Shown: positions 5,961 through 14,386 of the stretch, in pieces
How positions within the stretch are numbered: the first letter of the stretch is position 1
Layout: each line of letters begins with the position of its first letter
Origin: Prolixibacter denitrificans
GTDB taxonomy: Bacteria > Bacteroidota > Bacteroidia > Bacteroidales > Prolixibacteraceae
DNA length: 64,000 bases
Assembly: GCF_003014495.1 (NCBI RefSeq)
Contig: NZ_PYGC01000006.1
Location: 1 to 64,000, forward strand
Direction: 5' to 3'
The notes under the pieces: generated by a model
The model's database searches: none
The model's input: the letters and a program-made list of their open reading frames with translations, nothing else
Told to the model about the DNA's origin: nothing
Translations under genes and position numbers: made by a program

Positions 5961-7553
5961 CTATGCAATGACCTCATAATTCCGCATCATGCCCATGTCT
6001 TCATGTTCCAGGTTATGGCAGTGGTAGACAAAGATTCCGGTAAAGTCTTCGAACTTCATCACCGCCTGCACTTTCATTCCCGGCATAAGCAGGAACGTAT
6101 CCTGCCAGCCCTGGTCGACGAAACCATCTTTTACCGATTCCCATACTGAGGCATTCATACCGGAAACATCGCGGTCGATTATTCTGAATTGCAAACCGTG
6201 CAAGTGGACGGGGTGGGGCATTTGCATCATGTTGCCCATCCGGCCCATGCCCCGGCTGCCACCACCATTAATGAATTCCCATACCTCGGTGGTGTTGAGT
6301 TTTACTTTTTCCCAGTCGGCTACCCCCATCATTTCAAAGGTTTCGCCATTGATGACCCATTGCATCCGTTCGAACGAGAAATGAAATGACCTGGGGTTAT
6401 TGGCATTCACAGCATCCGAGGGAGACAATGTCTTGTGTTTTGCAAAGGCAGCCGGGAGCTCTTTCTGTACGCCGGTCTGTGACGTTACATGGAACGATGC
6501 CAAATCAAACGCTGTTCCGTTGGGTGTTTGTTGTTGGCCGCCACCCATCATACCCCCCATCATTCCGCCGCCTCCCATGGGAGAACCGGTTTCGAAAGGA
6601 AGGCTTTTTAATTGTACCTCTTCACCGTCGTTTTGGGAGGAGAAGTCTTTCCAGATTTCGATGCGTTCGCCCGGAGAAAGCATCAGGTAAGGCCGCGTTA
6701 CCGGTTTTTCCAGCAGACCGCCATCGGTCCCGATGGCCACGATATCGCTGCCATCGCTCCAGGCCAGTTTGTAGATACGGGAATTGGAGCCATTTAAGAT
6801 GCGGAGCCGGTAGGTACCTTTTTTCACATCGAGGTTCCAGTCGGGCTGGCCGTTGACCAGAATTCTGTCGCCCAGAAAGCCCTGCATACGGGCCATTCGT
6901 CCACCATCGAGGTATACCAGCTGATTGTCAGCATCTATTTTTCGGTCCTGAATGACTAACGGCACGTCATATTCTCCGTCGGGCAACCCCTTTTCATCGC
7001 CTTCGACAATGAATAGTCCTGCCAGGCCGTAATATACCTGTGGGCCGGTAAACTTGTCGGGGTGGGGATGGAACCAATAGGTGCCGGGGCGGTTGTTGAC
7101 CGTGAACTCATAGACAAATTCCCCGCCCTTGTCGATGGCATACATGGGATGGCCATCCATCTCCTGCGGGATGTGCAATCCATGCCAGTGAATCACACTT
7201 TCGCGCGGCAGTTGATTTTTAAAACGAACACGAACGTTTTGGCCTCTTTTTACCCGGATAACCGGACCAAGATAGCTGCCCGGCAATTTATCTACTGAAG
7301 CATTCTCTGCTTTCAGGATGCGGGTTTGGTAGGTATAGATATTCGTTTTACTACCGTTGAGAAGTTGCACTTGATCCGGACTGGCTGTGAACTCCAAATC
7401 GATGTCAGCCGGGAAGTCTTTATTCAGGGGATGGGGTGAAACCCTTTGTCCCCCGGTAATCGAATTGTACAATTTCGGGAGTACCGGAACGCTCAGAACA
7501 CCAACCGATGCTGCAGAGGCAATCCAGATGAATTTTCTGCGTGAGGTATTCAT
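5961..7553 (-). CDS. Tat-exported multicopper oxidase (CueO/FtsP type)
   Basis: A 530-residue oxidase with a twin-arginine signal (SRRKFIWIASAASVG) that exports the folded enzyme. All four copper motifs are present: HWHGLHIP, a WFHPHPD, HPVHLHGLQF and the C-terminal HCHNLEHEDMGMM. The last supplies type 1 Cys/His plus an axial Met. A Gly/Met loop (PMGGGGMMGGMMGGG, about residues 333-347) precedes the third domain, as in Cu(I)-oxidising CueO relatives. It probably oxidises toxic Cu(I) to Cu(II) in the periplasm. It leads an apparent operon with the methyltransferase and the methionine-rich protein and is divergent from the SHOCT and CopA/B fusion genes. Confidence 0.9.
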   Translation of the reverse strand: MNTSRRKFIWIASAASVGVLSVPVLPKLYNSITGGQRVSPHPLNKDFPADIDLEFTASPDQVQLLNGSKTNIYTYQTRILKAENASVDKLPGSYLGPVIRVKRGQNVRVRFKNQLPRESVIHWHGLHIPQEMDGHPMYAIDKGGEFVYEFTVNNRPGTYWFHPHPDKFTGPQVYYGLAGLFIVEGDEKGLPDGEYDVPLVIQDRKIDADNQLVYLDGGRMARMQGFLGDRILVNGQPDWNLDVKKGTYRLRILNGSNSRIYKLAWSDGSDIVAIGTDGGLLEKPVTRPYLMLSPGERIEIWKDFSSQNDGEEVQLKSLPFETGSPMGGGGMMGGMMGGGQQQTPNGTAFDLASFHVTSQTGVQKELPAAFAKHKTLSPSDAVNANNPRSFHFSFERMQWVINGETFEMMGVADWEKVKLNTTEVWEFINGGGSRGMGRMGNMMQMPHPVHLHGLQFRIIDRDVSGMNASVWESVKDGFVDQGWQDTFLLMPGMKVQAVMKFEDFTGIFVYHCHNLEHEDMGMMRNYEVIA

Positions 7554-7977
7554 TGATTTTCTGGTTTTGAAAACGTTGTTCTGTTAGAATAACACACATG
7601 TAGTTAAATTGTTACAATATTTTTGAGTCGTCTGATGCTAACGGTCTTATGGGTTTCTGAATTGCTCTTTTTTACAGCCGGGTAAACCAGGAGAACCAGC
7701 AGAACGAAAACTTAAATGGTCAGTCCAATCGAGCATCAAATTGTTGTAAGTATGTTTTTCCATCGATAATTGTTTTCACAGCCTTTTGGGGTATTCAGAA
7801 AAAGGGGTAGCAAAGAATCAATCTAAAAATCATATAAAAGAAATAATGAATTGTGTAACAGCTGGGGAGACGAGGTATATAATTTTGTATCATCGATTTA
7901 AGAGAAAACTATAAAGAAACGCAGGAATAAGTTCCTGTGAAAAAATTAGTTGGTATTTAACTTTAAAATAAATAGTC
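7554..7977. promoter_or_regulatory. Divergent control region of the copper locus
   Basis: About 420 AT-rich bases between the oxidase operon (minus) and the SHOCT gene (plus). No gene is seen. A TAATTTTG at 7880-7887 fits the Bacteroidota -7 consensus TAnnTTTG for the plus direction, but without a well-spaced TTTG upstream. I could not recognise a regulator-binding repeat. Confidence 0.4.
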
Positions 7978-8172
7978 ATGATGGGATTTGGATGGATTAT
8001 TGGAATCGCTTTTATGGTAGGTATTATTTGGCTTCTGTCCAAAGGAAGTGGAGCAGATAGTAAATCAGACACAAAAGCAACACGAACGGCGCTCGATATC
8101 TTGAATGAGCGTTTTGCACGCGGAGAAATCACTAATGAGGAGTACCAGGAAAAGCGAAATACAATCGCATAA
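7978..8172 (+). CDS. Small SHOCT-domain membrane protein
   Basis: A 64-residue protein (63 if the second ATG is used) with one N-terminal membrane segment (FGWIIGIAFMVGIIWLL), a short polar linker and a C-terminal SHOCT motif (ALDILNERFARGEITNEEYQEKR). SHOCT tails are thought to mediate oligomerisation; small SHOCT proteins often occur next to copper resistance genes. It precedes the CopA/B fusion by 172 bp on the same strand. The specific role is unknown. Confidence 0.85.
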   Translation: MMGFGWIIGIAFMVGIIWLLSKGSGADSKSDTKATRTALDILNERFARGEITNEEYQEKRNTIA

Positions 8173-8344
8173 ACGACCTGTTTTTCTCATGCTTGCCCGC
8201 CACTAAACCGGACCTGGCCGATGAAATCAAAAGAATCATATCATTTTCCAATGCCGGCTGTAATTGCTATGAGCTGCCATTTAATAACGGATGAACAACA
8301 GCAGAGGAGGTAATTACAGGTAAAAAACATCGAAACAATATATT

Positions 8345-10564
8345 ATGGATTACATTAAAAAGAAAACAAATATTTATACCCTATTACTGTTTTGTTTATT
8401 ATTCCTGGTGAAGATACCTGCATATGCTCAGACTGACACCACCACCTATCATTTAACGATACGGAAGGAACAAGTTAACAAAGCAGGAAAAAAGGTCATG
8501 GGGATGACCGTCAACGGCACGATTCCCGGACCTACATTGAAATTTAAGGAAGGCGACTATGCTGTCATTTATGTCAAGAACGAAATGGATGTAGAGACAT
8601 CGGTTCACTGGCATGGACTTTTGTTGCCTAATTTCTATGATGGCGTACCGTACCTGACGACTCCACCGATTAAACCCGGCGAAACGCGCAAGTACGAGTT
8701 CCCGTTGAAACAATCCGGAACCTACTGGTATCACTCACACACCATGCTGCAGGAACAGAGCGGTGTATATGGTTCCATTGTGATTGAACCCCGGAAGAAA
8801 AAGTTGAAGTATGACAAGGAGTTAGTCCTGGTACTTTCGGACTGGACCAACGAAAAGCCCATCAACGTTCTTCGTACGCTGAAGCGAGGGAGCGAATGGT
8901 ATCAAATAAAGAAAGGTACCGCTACGCCGCTGAACAAGGTAATTGCCCGCCACGCTTTGGGAGCACAGCTTAAATTCTGGAAGCAGCGAATGGATGGTGC
9001 TGATATAGCCGATGTGTATTATCCTGCTTTTTTGGTGAATGGTTCGCAAAAACATGAGTATCCCAATTTCAAGCCGGGAGACCGGGTTCGATTGCGAATC
9101 ATTAACGGGTCCTCTTCGACTTCTTACTGGATGACCTTTGGAGGAAAAACACCTACGCTTGTATCGGCTGATGGTAAAAACGTAGTGCCGGTAAAGCGCA
9201 ACAAAACTTTTATCGCGATAGCGGAAACGTACGACTTCATTGTTACCATTCCGAAGAACGGGCAAATTGAATTCAGGGCCACAACTGACGATGGTTCCGG
9301 TTCTACTTCAGCCTTCCTGGGGAAAGGACCTGTACTGGCAGCCCCGGATGTTCCCAAACCCGATAAAATCGGGATGATGAAAAAGATGGCGAAAATGGAT
9401 ATGCGCATGGGAGCTCCCTCTATCAAATACCGGCCAAGGAAAGATGAACCCCATAAGATGGAAAAGAACTGGGGTATGCAGATGGATAAGCCGGCCGATA
9501 AAATGAAGGGGAACATGAGCCATGATATGAAAGATAGTATGAAAGGGATGGATATGTTTGCCAAATACAACTACGACTATCTGAAGTCGCCGGTAAAAAC
9601 TACCTTTCCGAAAGATGTTCCGGTCAGAAATATACTGCTCAATCTTACCGGTAACATGCACCGTTATATCTGGAGCATGAACGGTATCCCGTTGTCGGAA
9701 ACGGACAAGATTAAGATCAAGAAAGGAGAAGTCACGCGTATCACGCTGAATAACCTGACGATGATGAGCCACCCGATGCACCTGCACGGACACTTTTTCA
9801 GGGTACTAAATAAGAATGGCGACTATTCGCCGTTAAAACATACGGTTAATGTGCCTCCGATGAAAAAGATTACGATTGAATTTTACAACCAGGAGAGCGG
9901 AGACTGGTTCTTCCATTGTCACATTCTCTATCACCTGACGAGTGGTATGGCACGGATATTCAGTTATGGTACTCCCAGGGACCCTCGCCTGAAAGGTTAT
10001 CCAGTGAAGAAACTCATACACGAAACGAACCGCTATTATACGTGGGGAACTGCTGATGTGGCTTCGAACATGACCGGTGTAAGCCTGGTATCGTCCAACA
10101 CCAGAAATCAGTTCAATTTTGACGCTGAGTATGGCTGGAATAAGAACATGGAGGCAGAGTTCACCTATGAACGGTATTTGTATGATTATTTCCGGGTTTT
10201 TGCCGGAGTAAACATGGAGAATACAGATCGGAACAGTCTGGATAATATTAAAACGACAGCTGTTGCCGGAGTCCGGTGGTTTACGCCCTACATGTTCGAT
10301 TTGGACCTTCGTGTGGATAACGAATTGCGTCCGCGCATTTCCATCGGACGGGATGTGATGTTGTTCCCTCGGCTATCGGTATTTGGCTACTACGAGTATC
10401 GCCTCGATTTTGGAGCGGTGAATACCCTTCCACCCAATAAAAATGTGGAAGCCGAAAAGGTATGGAATGCCGGTGCGGAATATATGCTATCGAAGAATTT
10501 TTCACTGGTAGCCAGCTACGACAACCGGTACGGTGCCGGAGGCGGGTTGTCGCTTCGTTTCTAA
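8345..10564 (+). CDS. CopA-like multicopper oxidase fused to a CopB-like outer-membrane domain
   Basis: A 739-residue protein with a Sec signal peptide (cleavage near residue 29, AYA-Q). Residues ~35-550 are a CopA-type multicopper oxidase with all ligand motifs: SVHWHGLLLP, YWYHSHT, SHPMHLHGHFF and HCHILYHLTSGM. A Met/Lys-rich insert (MMKKMAKMDMRMG ... MSHDMKDSMKGMDM, about residues 345-410) resembles the Met-rich region of PcoA/CopA. From about residue 560 to the end the sequence looks like the CopB family: alternating aromatic strands and a C-terminal phenylalanine (GGGLSLRF), as in outer-membrane beta-barrels. In Proteobacteria copA and copB are separate neighbours; here they are one chain. 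A terminator follows, and the two-component system lies next. Confidence 0.9.
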   Translation: MDYIKKKTNIYTLLLFCLLFLVKIPAYAQTDTTTYHLTIRKEQVNKAGKKVMGMTVNGTIPGPTLKFKEGDYAVIYVKNEMDVETSVHWHGLLLPNFYDGVPYLTTPPIKPGETRKYEFPLKQSGTYWYHSHTMLQEQSGVYGSIVIEPRKKKLKYDKELVLVLSDWTNEKPINVLRTLKRGSEWYQIKKGTATPLNKVIARHALGAQLKFWKQRMDGADIADVYYPAFLVNGSQKHEYPNFKPGDRVRLRIINGSSSTSYWMTFGGKTPTLVSADGKNVVPVKRNKTFIAIAETYDFIVTIPKNGQIEFRATTDDGSGSTSAFLGKGPVLAAPDVPKPDKIGMMKKMAKMDMRMGAPSIKYRPRKDEPHKMEKNWGMQMDKPADKMKGNMSHDMKDSMKGMDMFAKYNYDYLKSPVKTTFPKDVPVRNILLNLTGNMHRYIWSMNGIPLSETDKIKIKKGEVTRITLNNLTMMSHPMHLHGHFFRVLNKNGDYSPLKHTVNVPPMKKITIEFYNQESGDWFFHCHILYHLTSGMARIFSYGTPRDPRLKGYPVKKLIHETNRYYTWGTADVASNMTGVSLVSSNTRNQFNFDAEYGWNKNMEAEFTYERYLYDYFRVFAGVNMENTDRNSLDNIKTTAVAGVRWFTPYMFDLDLRVDNELRPRISIGRDVMLFPRLSVFGYYEYRLDFGAVNTLPPNKNVEAEKVWNAGAEYMLSKNFSLVASYDNRYGAGGGLSLRF

Positions 10565-10589
10565 AGGAAACTAACTATTAAATGATATG

Positions 10590-10626
10590 AAGGCTGTCCG
10601 TTGGTAAACAACGGGCAGCCTTTTTT
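10590..10626 (+). terminator. Terminator after the CopA/B fusion gene
   Basis: A 14-bp stem (AAGGCTGTCCGTTG against CAACGGGCAGCCTT, one G-T pair) with a 5-base loop and a T run, 26 bases after the stop codon. It separates the structural gene from the regulators. Confidence 0.9.
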
Positions 10627-10709
10627 ACTGATGGATTTGAATTAATAGAGTCCTCTAAAAATACTCAAAAGATTTTCGCGAAATATTTCAATCATTACGT
10701 CTGATTAAC

Positions 10710-10738
10710 TTGAAAAAATCTAAATAAAATTACCTTTA
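10710..10738 (+). promoter_or_regulatory. Candidate promoter for the two-component operon
   Basis: TTG at 10710-10712, an 18-base spacer and TACCTTTA at 10731-10738. This is one base from the Bacteroidota -7 consensus TAnnTTTG and lies 24 bases before the start codon. Confidence 0.45.
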
Positions 10739-10761
10739 AGCGACTCTTTGTTTTCACAACG

Positions 10762-11442
10762 ATGAACATACTGCTGATAGAGGACGAACAGAATGTGGTC
10801 GCATTCATCAAAAAAGGATTGAACGAGCAAGGCTACTCGGTCTTTGCTGCATACGATGGTCCCACAGGATTGGAATTGCTGACCCAGAATGAAGTCGACC
10901 TGGTGATTCTGGACATTGTCCTTCCCGGGATGAATGGACTGGAAGTCTGTACGAAGATACGGAAGCTGGGCTTCATCGACGTCCCCATCTTAATGCTGAC
11001 AGCCCTCGGAACCACCGATAACATTGCCAAAGGATTGGATTCGGGCGCCGACGATTACCTCGTGAAACCGTTCAAATTTAAGGAGCTGACGGCACGAATC
11101 AGGGCGCTTTCGCGAAGAAAAAACCTTTCCCCCGAGACCGGAAACCAGCTGGAGATATCCGATCTGATGCTCAACCGGAACACGAAAATGGCGGTCAGGG
11201 CCGGCCGGGAAATTAAGCTGACTTCTACAGAATATCGCCTGCTCGAGTATTTGATGAAGAACCAGCGAAAGGTGCTGTCCCGGGTCGACCTGCTGGAAAA
11301 TGTATGGGGCATCAATTTCAACATGGGCACCAATGTGATTGATGTGTACATGAATTACCTGAGGAAGAAGGTCGACAAAGGCTTCGATTCGCGGCTGATT
11401 CACACGGTAGTGGGGATGGGATACATCATGAAAGAGGAATAG
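10762..11442 (+). CDS. OmpR-family response regulator (CusR-like)
   Basis: A 226-residue regulator with a receiver domain (residues 1-115) and a C-terminal winged helix (about 130-225). The receiver has all key residues: acidic Glu7/Asp8, phospho-acceptor Asp51 in VILDIVLPGMNG, Thr80 and Lys102 in VKPF. The output domain has the KLTSTEYRLLEYL and NVIDVYMNYLRKKVD hallmarks of DNA-binding OmpR/PhoB proteins. Its stop codon is 7 bases before the kinase start, so the pair is one operon. Position next to two multicopper oxidases suggests a metal (copper/silver) response. Targets may include the 11-bp direct repeats at 12.87 and 14.18 kb. Confidence 0.9.
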   Translation: MNILLIEDEQNVVAFIKKGLNEQGYSVFAAYDGPTGLELLTQNEVDLVILDIVLPGMNGLEVCTKIRKLGFIDVPILMLTALGTTDNIAKGLDSGADDYLVKPFKFKELTARIRALSRRKNLSPETGNQLEISDLMLNRNTKMAVRAGREIKLTSTEYRLLEYLMKNQRKVLSRVDLLENVWGINFNMGTNVIDVYMNYLRKKVDKGFDSRLIHTVVGMGYIMKEE

Positions 11443-11449
11443 TCCGGTT

Positions 11450-12820
11450 ATGAAAATCCGCAATAAAATCACGCTCATCTTCACACTTCTCGCCGGTTCG
11501 GTTCTGCTGGTCATCATGGTTTTCATCTACATTTTCTCCGATCGTTATACCGATTATGAATTTTACCAGCGACTGAGTGAACGTGCCAACATCATTGCCG
11601 GAATCCATTTTGAGAAGGATGAAGTGAGTTCGGAGATGTATGCGGAAATTCAGGAAAAATACCTTCATAAGCTATCGGAAGAAAAAGAGACAATCATCCC
11701 GACAGACAGCATGAAACGGTTGATCAATAATCAACATATTCCCCGGAATTTCAGTCCCTCTTTCCTTGTTGAAATCCTAAGTAAAAAGCATGCCCGGTTT
11801 CGAACCGGGAAAATCTATCATGTGGGGATTCTTTATTTCGACAACCAGGGCAATTTTGTGGTGATTGTGTCGGCAAAGAACCGGTACGGACAGGCTCAGC
11901 TCAACAACCTGTTGCATGTGCTGTTGATAGCCTTTTTCATCGGGATGATTGTCATTTATTTTATCGGACGGTTGTATGCCGGAAAGGTGCTGCAGCCCAT
12001 GGCAGCCATCACGGAAAAGGCGAAGGATATCAGTGCTCACAACCTGCATCTCCGTTTGGACGCAACCGACAACAAAGATGAAATCTCCGAGTTGGCTGTT
12101 ACCTTCAATCACATGCTCGACCGGCTGGAAACCGCTTTTCAGCTGCAAAGCAATTTTGTGAACAACGCTTCCCACGAGTTGCGGAATCCGTTAACAGCCA
12201 TCCTGGGCGAGGCGGAGGTTTCCCTTCAGCAGGAGCGGAGTGCGGATGATTATAAAAAGGCGCTTCAGATTATTGAGAAGGAATCCGAACGGCTCGACAG
12301 TTTAATTACGAGTCTGCTGAAACTGGCTCAGGCCGGAAACACCCGTGAAGAGGTGACGAACATGCCGGTCCGGATAGATGAATTACTGGTAGAGCTGGTT
12401 CACGAATGGGAAAATACCAACCCCGACAATCAAATCCGGCTTGACATGTCCCGGTTGCCGGAAGAGTCCGGGTGGTTGTCGGTCAGGGGCGACGAGAGTT
12501 TGCTGTGGGCTGCTTTCAGCAATATCATCGGCAATGCCTGTAAATTCTCGAATAATAAAGAAGTGGTTGTTGGGATAACGGGAAAAGCCGGTTCCGTCAC
12601 GGTCTCTGTGAAAGACCAGGGCGTGGGGATTGCTGAAGCGGAACTTCAGAATATCGCTGAACCTTTCTACCGGGGAACCAATGCCCGGAGCTTCGAAGGA
12701 TTCGGTATCGGTTTGTCGCTGGCTCACCGGATTATTAAACTGCACGGGGGAACCTTAACCATCTCCTCCGTCCTGCAAAAGGGAACAGAGGTAACGGTTT
12801 CATTTCCCACCAAAGTATAA
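11450..12820 (+). CDS. Sensor histidine kinase (CusS-like)
   Basis: A 456-residue membrane kinase. Membrane segments lie near residues 8-30 and 152-174, enclosing a ~120-residue periplasmic sensor. A HAMP linker (about 175-228) follows, then a dimerisation/phospho-acceptor helix with His242 in NNASHELRNPLTA. The HATPase domain has N (IIGNACKFSNN), G1 (DQGVGI) and G2 (GFGIGLSLA) boxes. The periplasmic region has scattered His and Met but no canonical metal motif that I can point to. Partner of the regulator encoded just upstream. A 119-bp AT-rich gap with direct repeats separates it from the orphan regulator downstream. Confidence 0.9.
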   Translation: MKIRNKITLIFTLLAGSVLLVIMVFIYIFSDRYTDYEFYQRLSERANIIAGIHFEKDEVSSEMYAEIQEKYLHKLSEEKETIIPTDSMKRLINNQHIPRNFSPSFLVEILSKKHARFRTGKIYHVGILYFDNQGNFVVIVSAKNRYGQAQLNNLLHVLLIAFFIGMIVIYFIGRLYAGKVLQPMAAITEKAKDISAHNLHLRLDATDNKDEISELAVTFNHMLDRLETAFQLQSNFVNNASHELRNPLTAILGEAEVSLQQERSADDYKKALQIIEKESERLDSLITSLLKLAQAGNTREEVTNMPVRIDELLVELVHEWENTNPDNQIRLDMSRLPEESGWLSVRGDESLLWAAFSNIIGNACKFSNNKEVVVGITGKAGSVTVSVKDQGVGIAEAELQNIAEPFYRGTNARSFEGFGIGLSLAHRIIKLHGGTLTISSVLQKGTEVTVSFPTKV

Positions 12821-12870
12821 AAGACTGAAAAATCGTTACAAGACTTCGTTTTACACCGTGATTCGGCAAA

Positions 12871-12914
12871 TTCTAATCTCATTTTAATCTGGTTCTTAAT
12901 CCATTTTAAAGGCT
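12871..12914 (+). promoter_or_regulatory. Four 11-bp direct repeats upstream of the orphan regulator
   Basis: TTCTAATCTCA, TTTTAATCTGG, TTCTTAATCCA and TTTTAAAGGCT stand head to tail with an exact 11-bp period, followed by TATTATTG (12921-12928), close to a TAnnTTTG -7 element. Tandem direct repeats at 10-11 bp spacing are the usual target of OmpR/PhoB-family regulators. The first three units match a site at 14177-14209. Confidence 0.6.
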
Positions 12915-12975
12915 TGGGTTTATTATTGTTCTGAAGTAATTGACGGAACTGATTATGAACCCCAAAACATTGAGA

Positions 12976-13662
12976 ATGTCGACAAAGAGACTGCTAATTA
13001 TCGAAGAAAATCTGAAGACCGCCTCATCCCTGAAACAAAGCCTGAACGAGTTTGGATATGAAGCCGACATTGCCTATGTCGATGAAACCGGCGAAGCGCT
13101 GGCATTGTCCGGACACTATGATTTAGTCCTGATAGCTGTGAAAACTATTGAATCAGATGGTTATCAGTTTTGCAGAAACGTCAGGGAGAACAATTACCAG
13201 GTTCCGATACTGATTTTATCGGCATCGGAAAAGATAGAGGATAAACTTTGCGGCTTTGAATGTGGTTGCGATGATTATCTGTCCATTCCTTTTCATACCA
13301 GCGAACTGAAGGCGCGAATCCGAGTGTTGTTAAGAAGAGTGATGGAAGCTCCGGTTGCTGTCGATACCATCCAAATTGCGGACCTGGAAATCAACCGGTA
13401 TGCAAAGACTGCTTTCCGGAATCGCCGGCCCATCAAACTCAGCTCGAAAGAGTACAATTTGCTGGAATACCTGGCTGTGAACAGGGGAAAAGTGGTTAGT
13501 CGCTCGGAACTGAGCGAGAAAGCCTGGAATAAGAAATTCGATCAGCGGTCCAATATCGTGGATGTTTACATCAATTCGTTGCGAAATAAAATGGATAACG
13601 GCCATCATCAGAGTTTGATTAAGACCCGGATTGGCTTTGGTTACGTTATGCAGGAGCAGTAA
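12976..13662 (+). CDS. Orphan OmpR-family regulator with degenerate receiver
   Basis: A 228-residue protein starting at the ATG next to the receiver (STKRLLIIEEN); a start at 12955 is also possible. The winged-helix output domain is intact (KLSSKEYNLLEYLAVNRGKV, NIVDVYINSLRNKMD). The receiver has lost the phosphorylation site: the position of the acceptor Asp is Ala54 (DLVLIAVKT), and the conserved Lys of the KPF motif is Ile104. Acidic Glu10/Glu11 and Ser82 remain. It cannot be phosphorylated in the usual way and may act constitutively, by expression level or by binding a ligand. No kinase is adjacent. Direct repeats lie upstream of it and upstream of the following SusC gene. The DNA-binding half resembles the regulator at 10762. 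Confidence 0.85.
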   Translation: MSTKRLLIIEENLKTASSLKQSLNEFGYEADIAYVDETGEALALSGHYDLVLIAVKTIESDGYQFCRNVRENNYQVPILILSASEKIEDKLCGFECGCDDYLSIPFHTSELKARIRVLLRRVMEAPVAVDTIQIADLEINRYAKTAFRNRRPIKLSSKEYNLLEYLAVNRGKVVSRSELSEKAWNKKFDQRSNIVDVYINSLRNKMDNGHHQSLIKTRIGFGYVMQEQ

Positions 13663-14386
13663 CAGCGGTCGCAATTTGTAATACTGAATAATTGACAATC
13701 AAATGTACAAACCCCACATGTATCCCGAAAACCAATAATCCATCATATATTCTTCTCCTTCCCAAAAGACTGAACCCGGAAGCTTCTTCTATACAATGAA
13801 GGCCCCTGAGTTTGGTCTTTTTTCATTCCCCAAATTTCATTTGTTGGATGACTTTTTCCCGAAAAACGACTTGCTGACAGCTTGTTGCAAAGATGTTACG
13901 CGGCATTGGATAGTCGTCACCTATTTGTGTCGTAACTAAAAATGATAAGGTTTTGTGATTTAGTGGTCTAACGTTTTCTTCTTCCAGTGACAGCCAGGAA
14001 ACGATAGTTGTTTGAGATACGAATGAAACGCTTGTATCTATATCATTTAGGCTTGTTTCTGATATCTTTTGGGGGCGGATTCACTTTGCTAATCGTTTAT
14101 TGCAAAAGTATTACGACTAATAGCTAACCGTTAAAAATATATTACATACGTAAATAATTATTGTAATATAATTCCATGCTAATTTCATTCTAATCCGGTT
14201 TTAATTTGAGTTTGACTTTATTTTAAATGATGATTTAAGTCCCCTTAATGACGCTTCCCCACTTTCGGAGTTGAGAAACAGATTGATATCACGTGACTGT
14301 TTGATATAGCCCGGAATGATTATTTCGCCTGGCTTCTCAACCATTGAAAAACAACTCTTTTAAGTATTGAATCCAAAATTTAACTC
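13663..14386 (+). promoter_or_regulatory. Long AT-rich leader/control region before SusC
   Basis: About 720 bp without a supported gene. It contains a perfect 9-bp inverted repeat (TATATTACA at 14138-14146, TGTAATATA at 14162-14170). It also contains 11-bp direct repeats at 14177-14209 (TGCTAATTTCA, TTCTAATCCGG, TTTTAATTTGA) with weaker continuation to 14231. I see no clear -7/-33 pair and no terminator. The size and repeats suggest a regulated promoter for the SusC/SusD operon. Confidence 0.5.
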
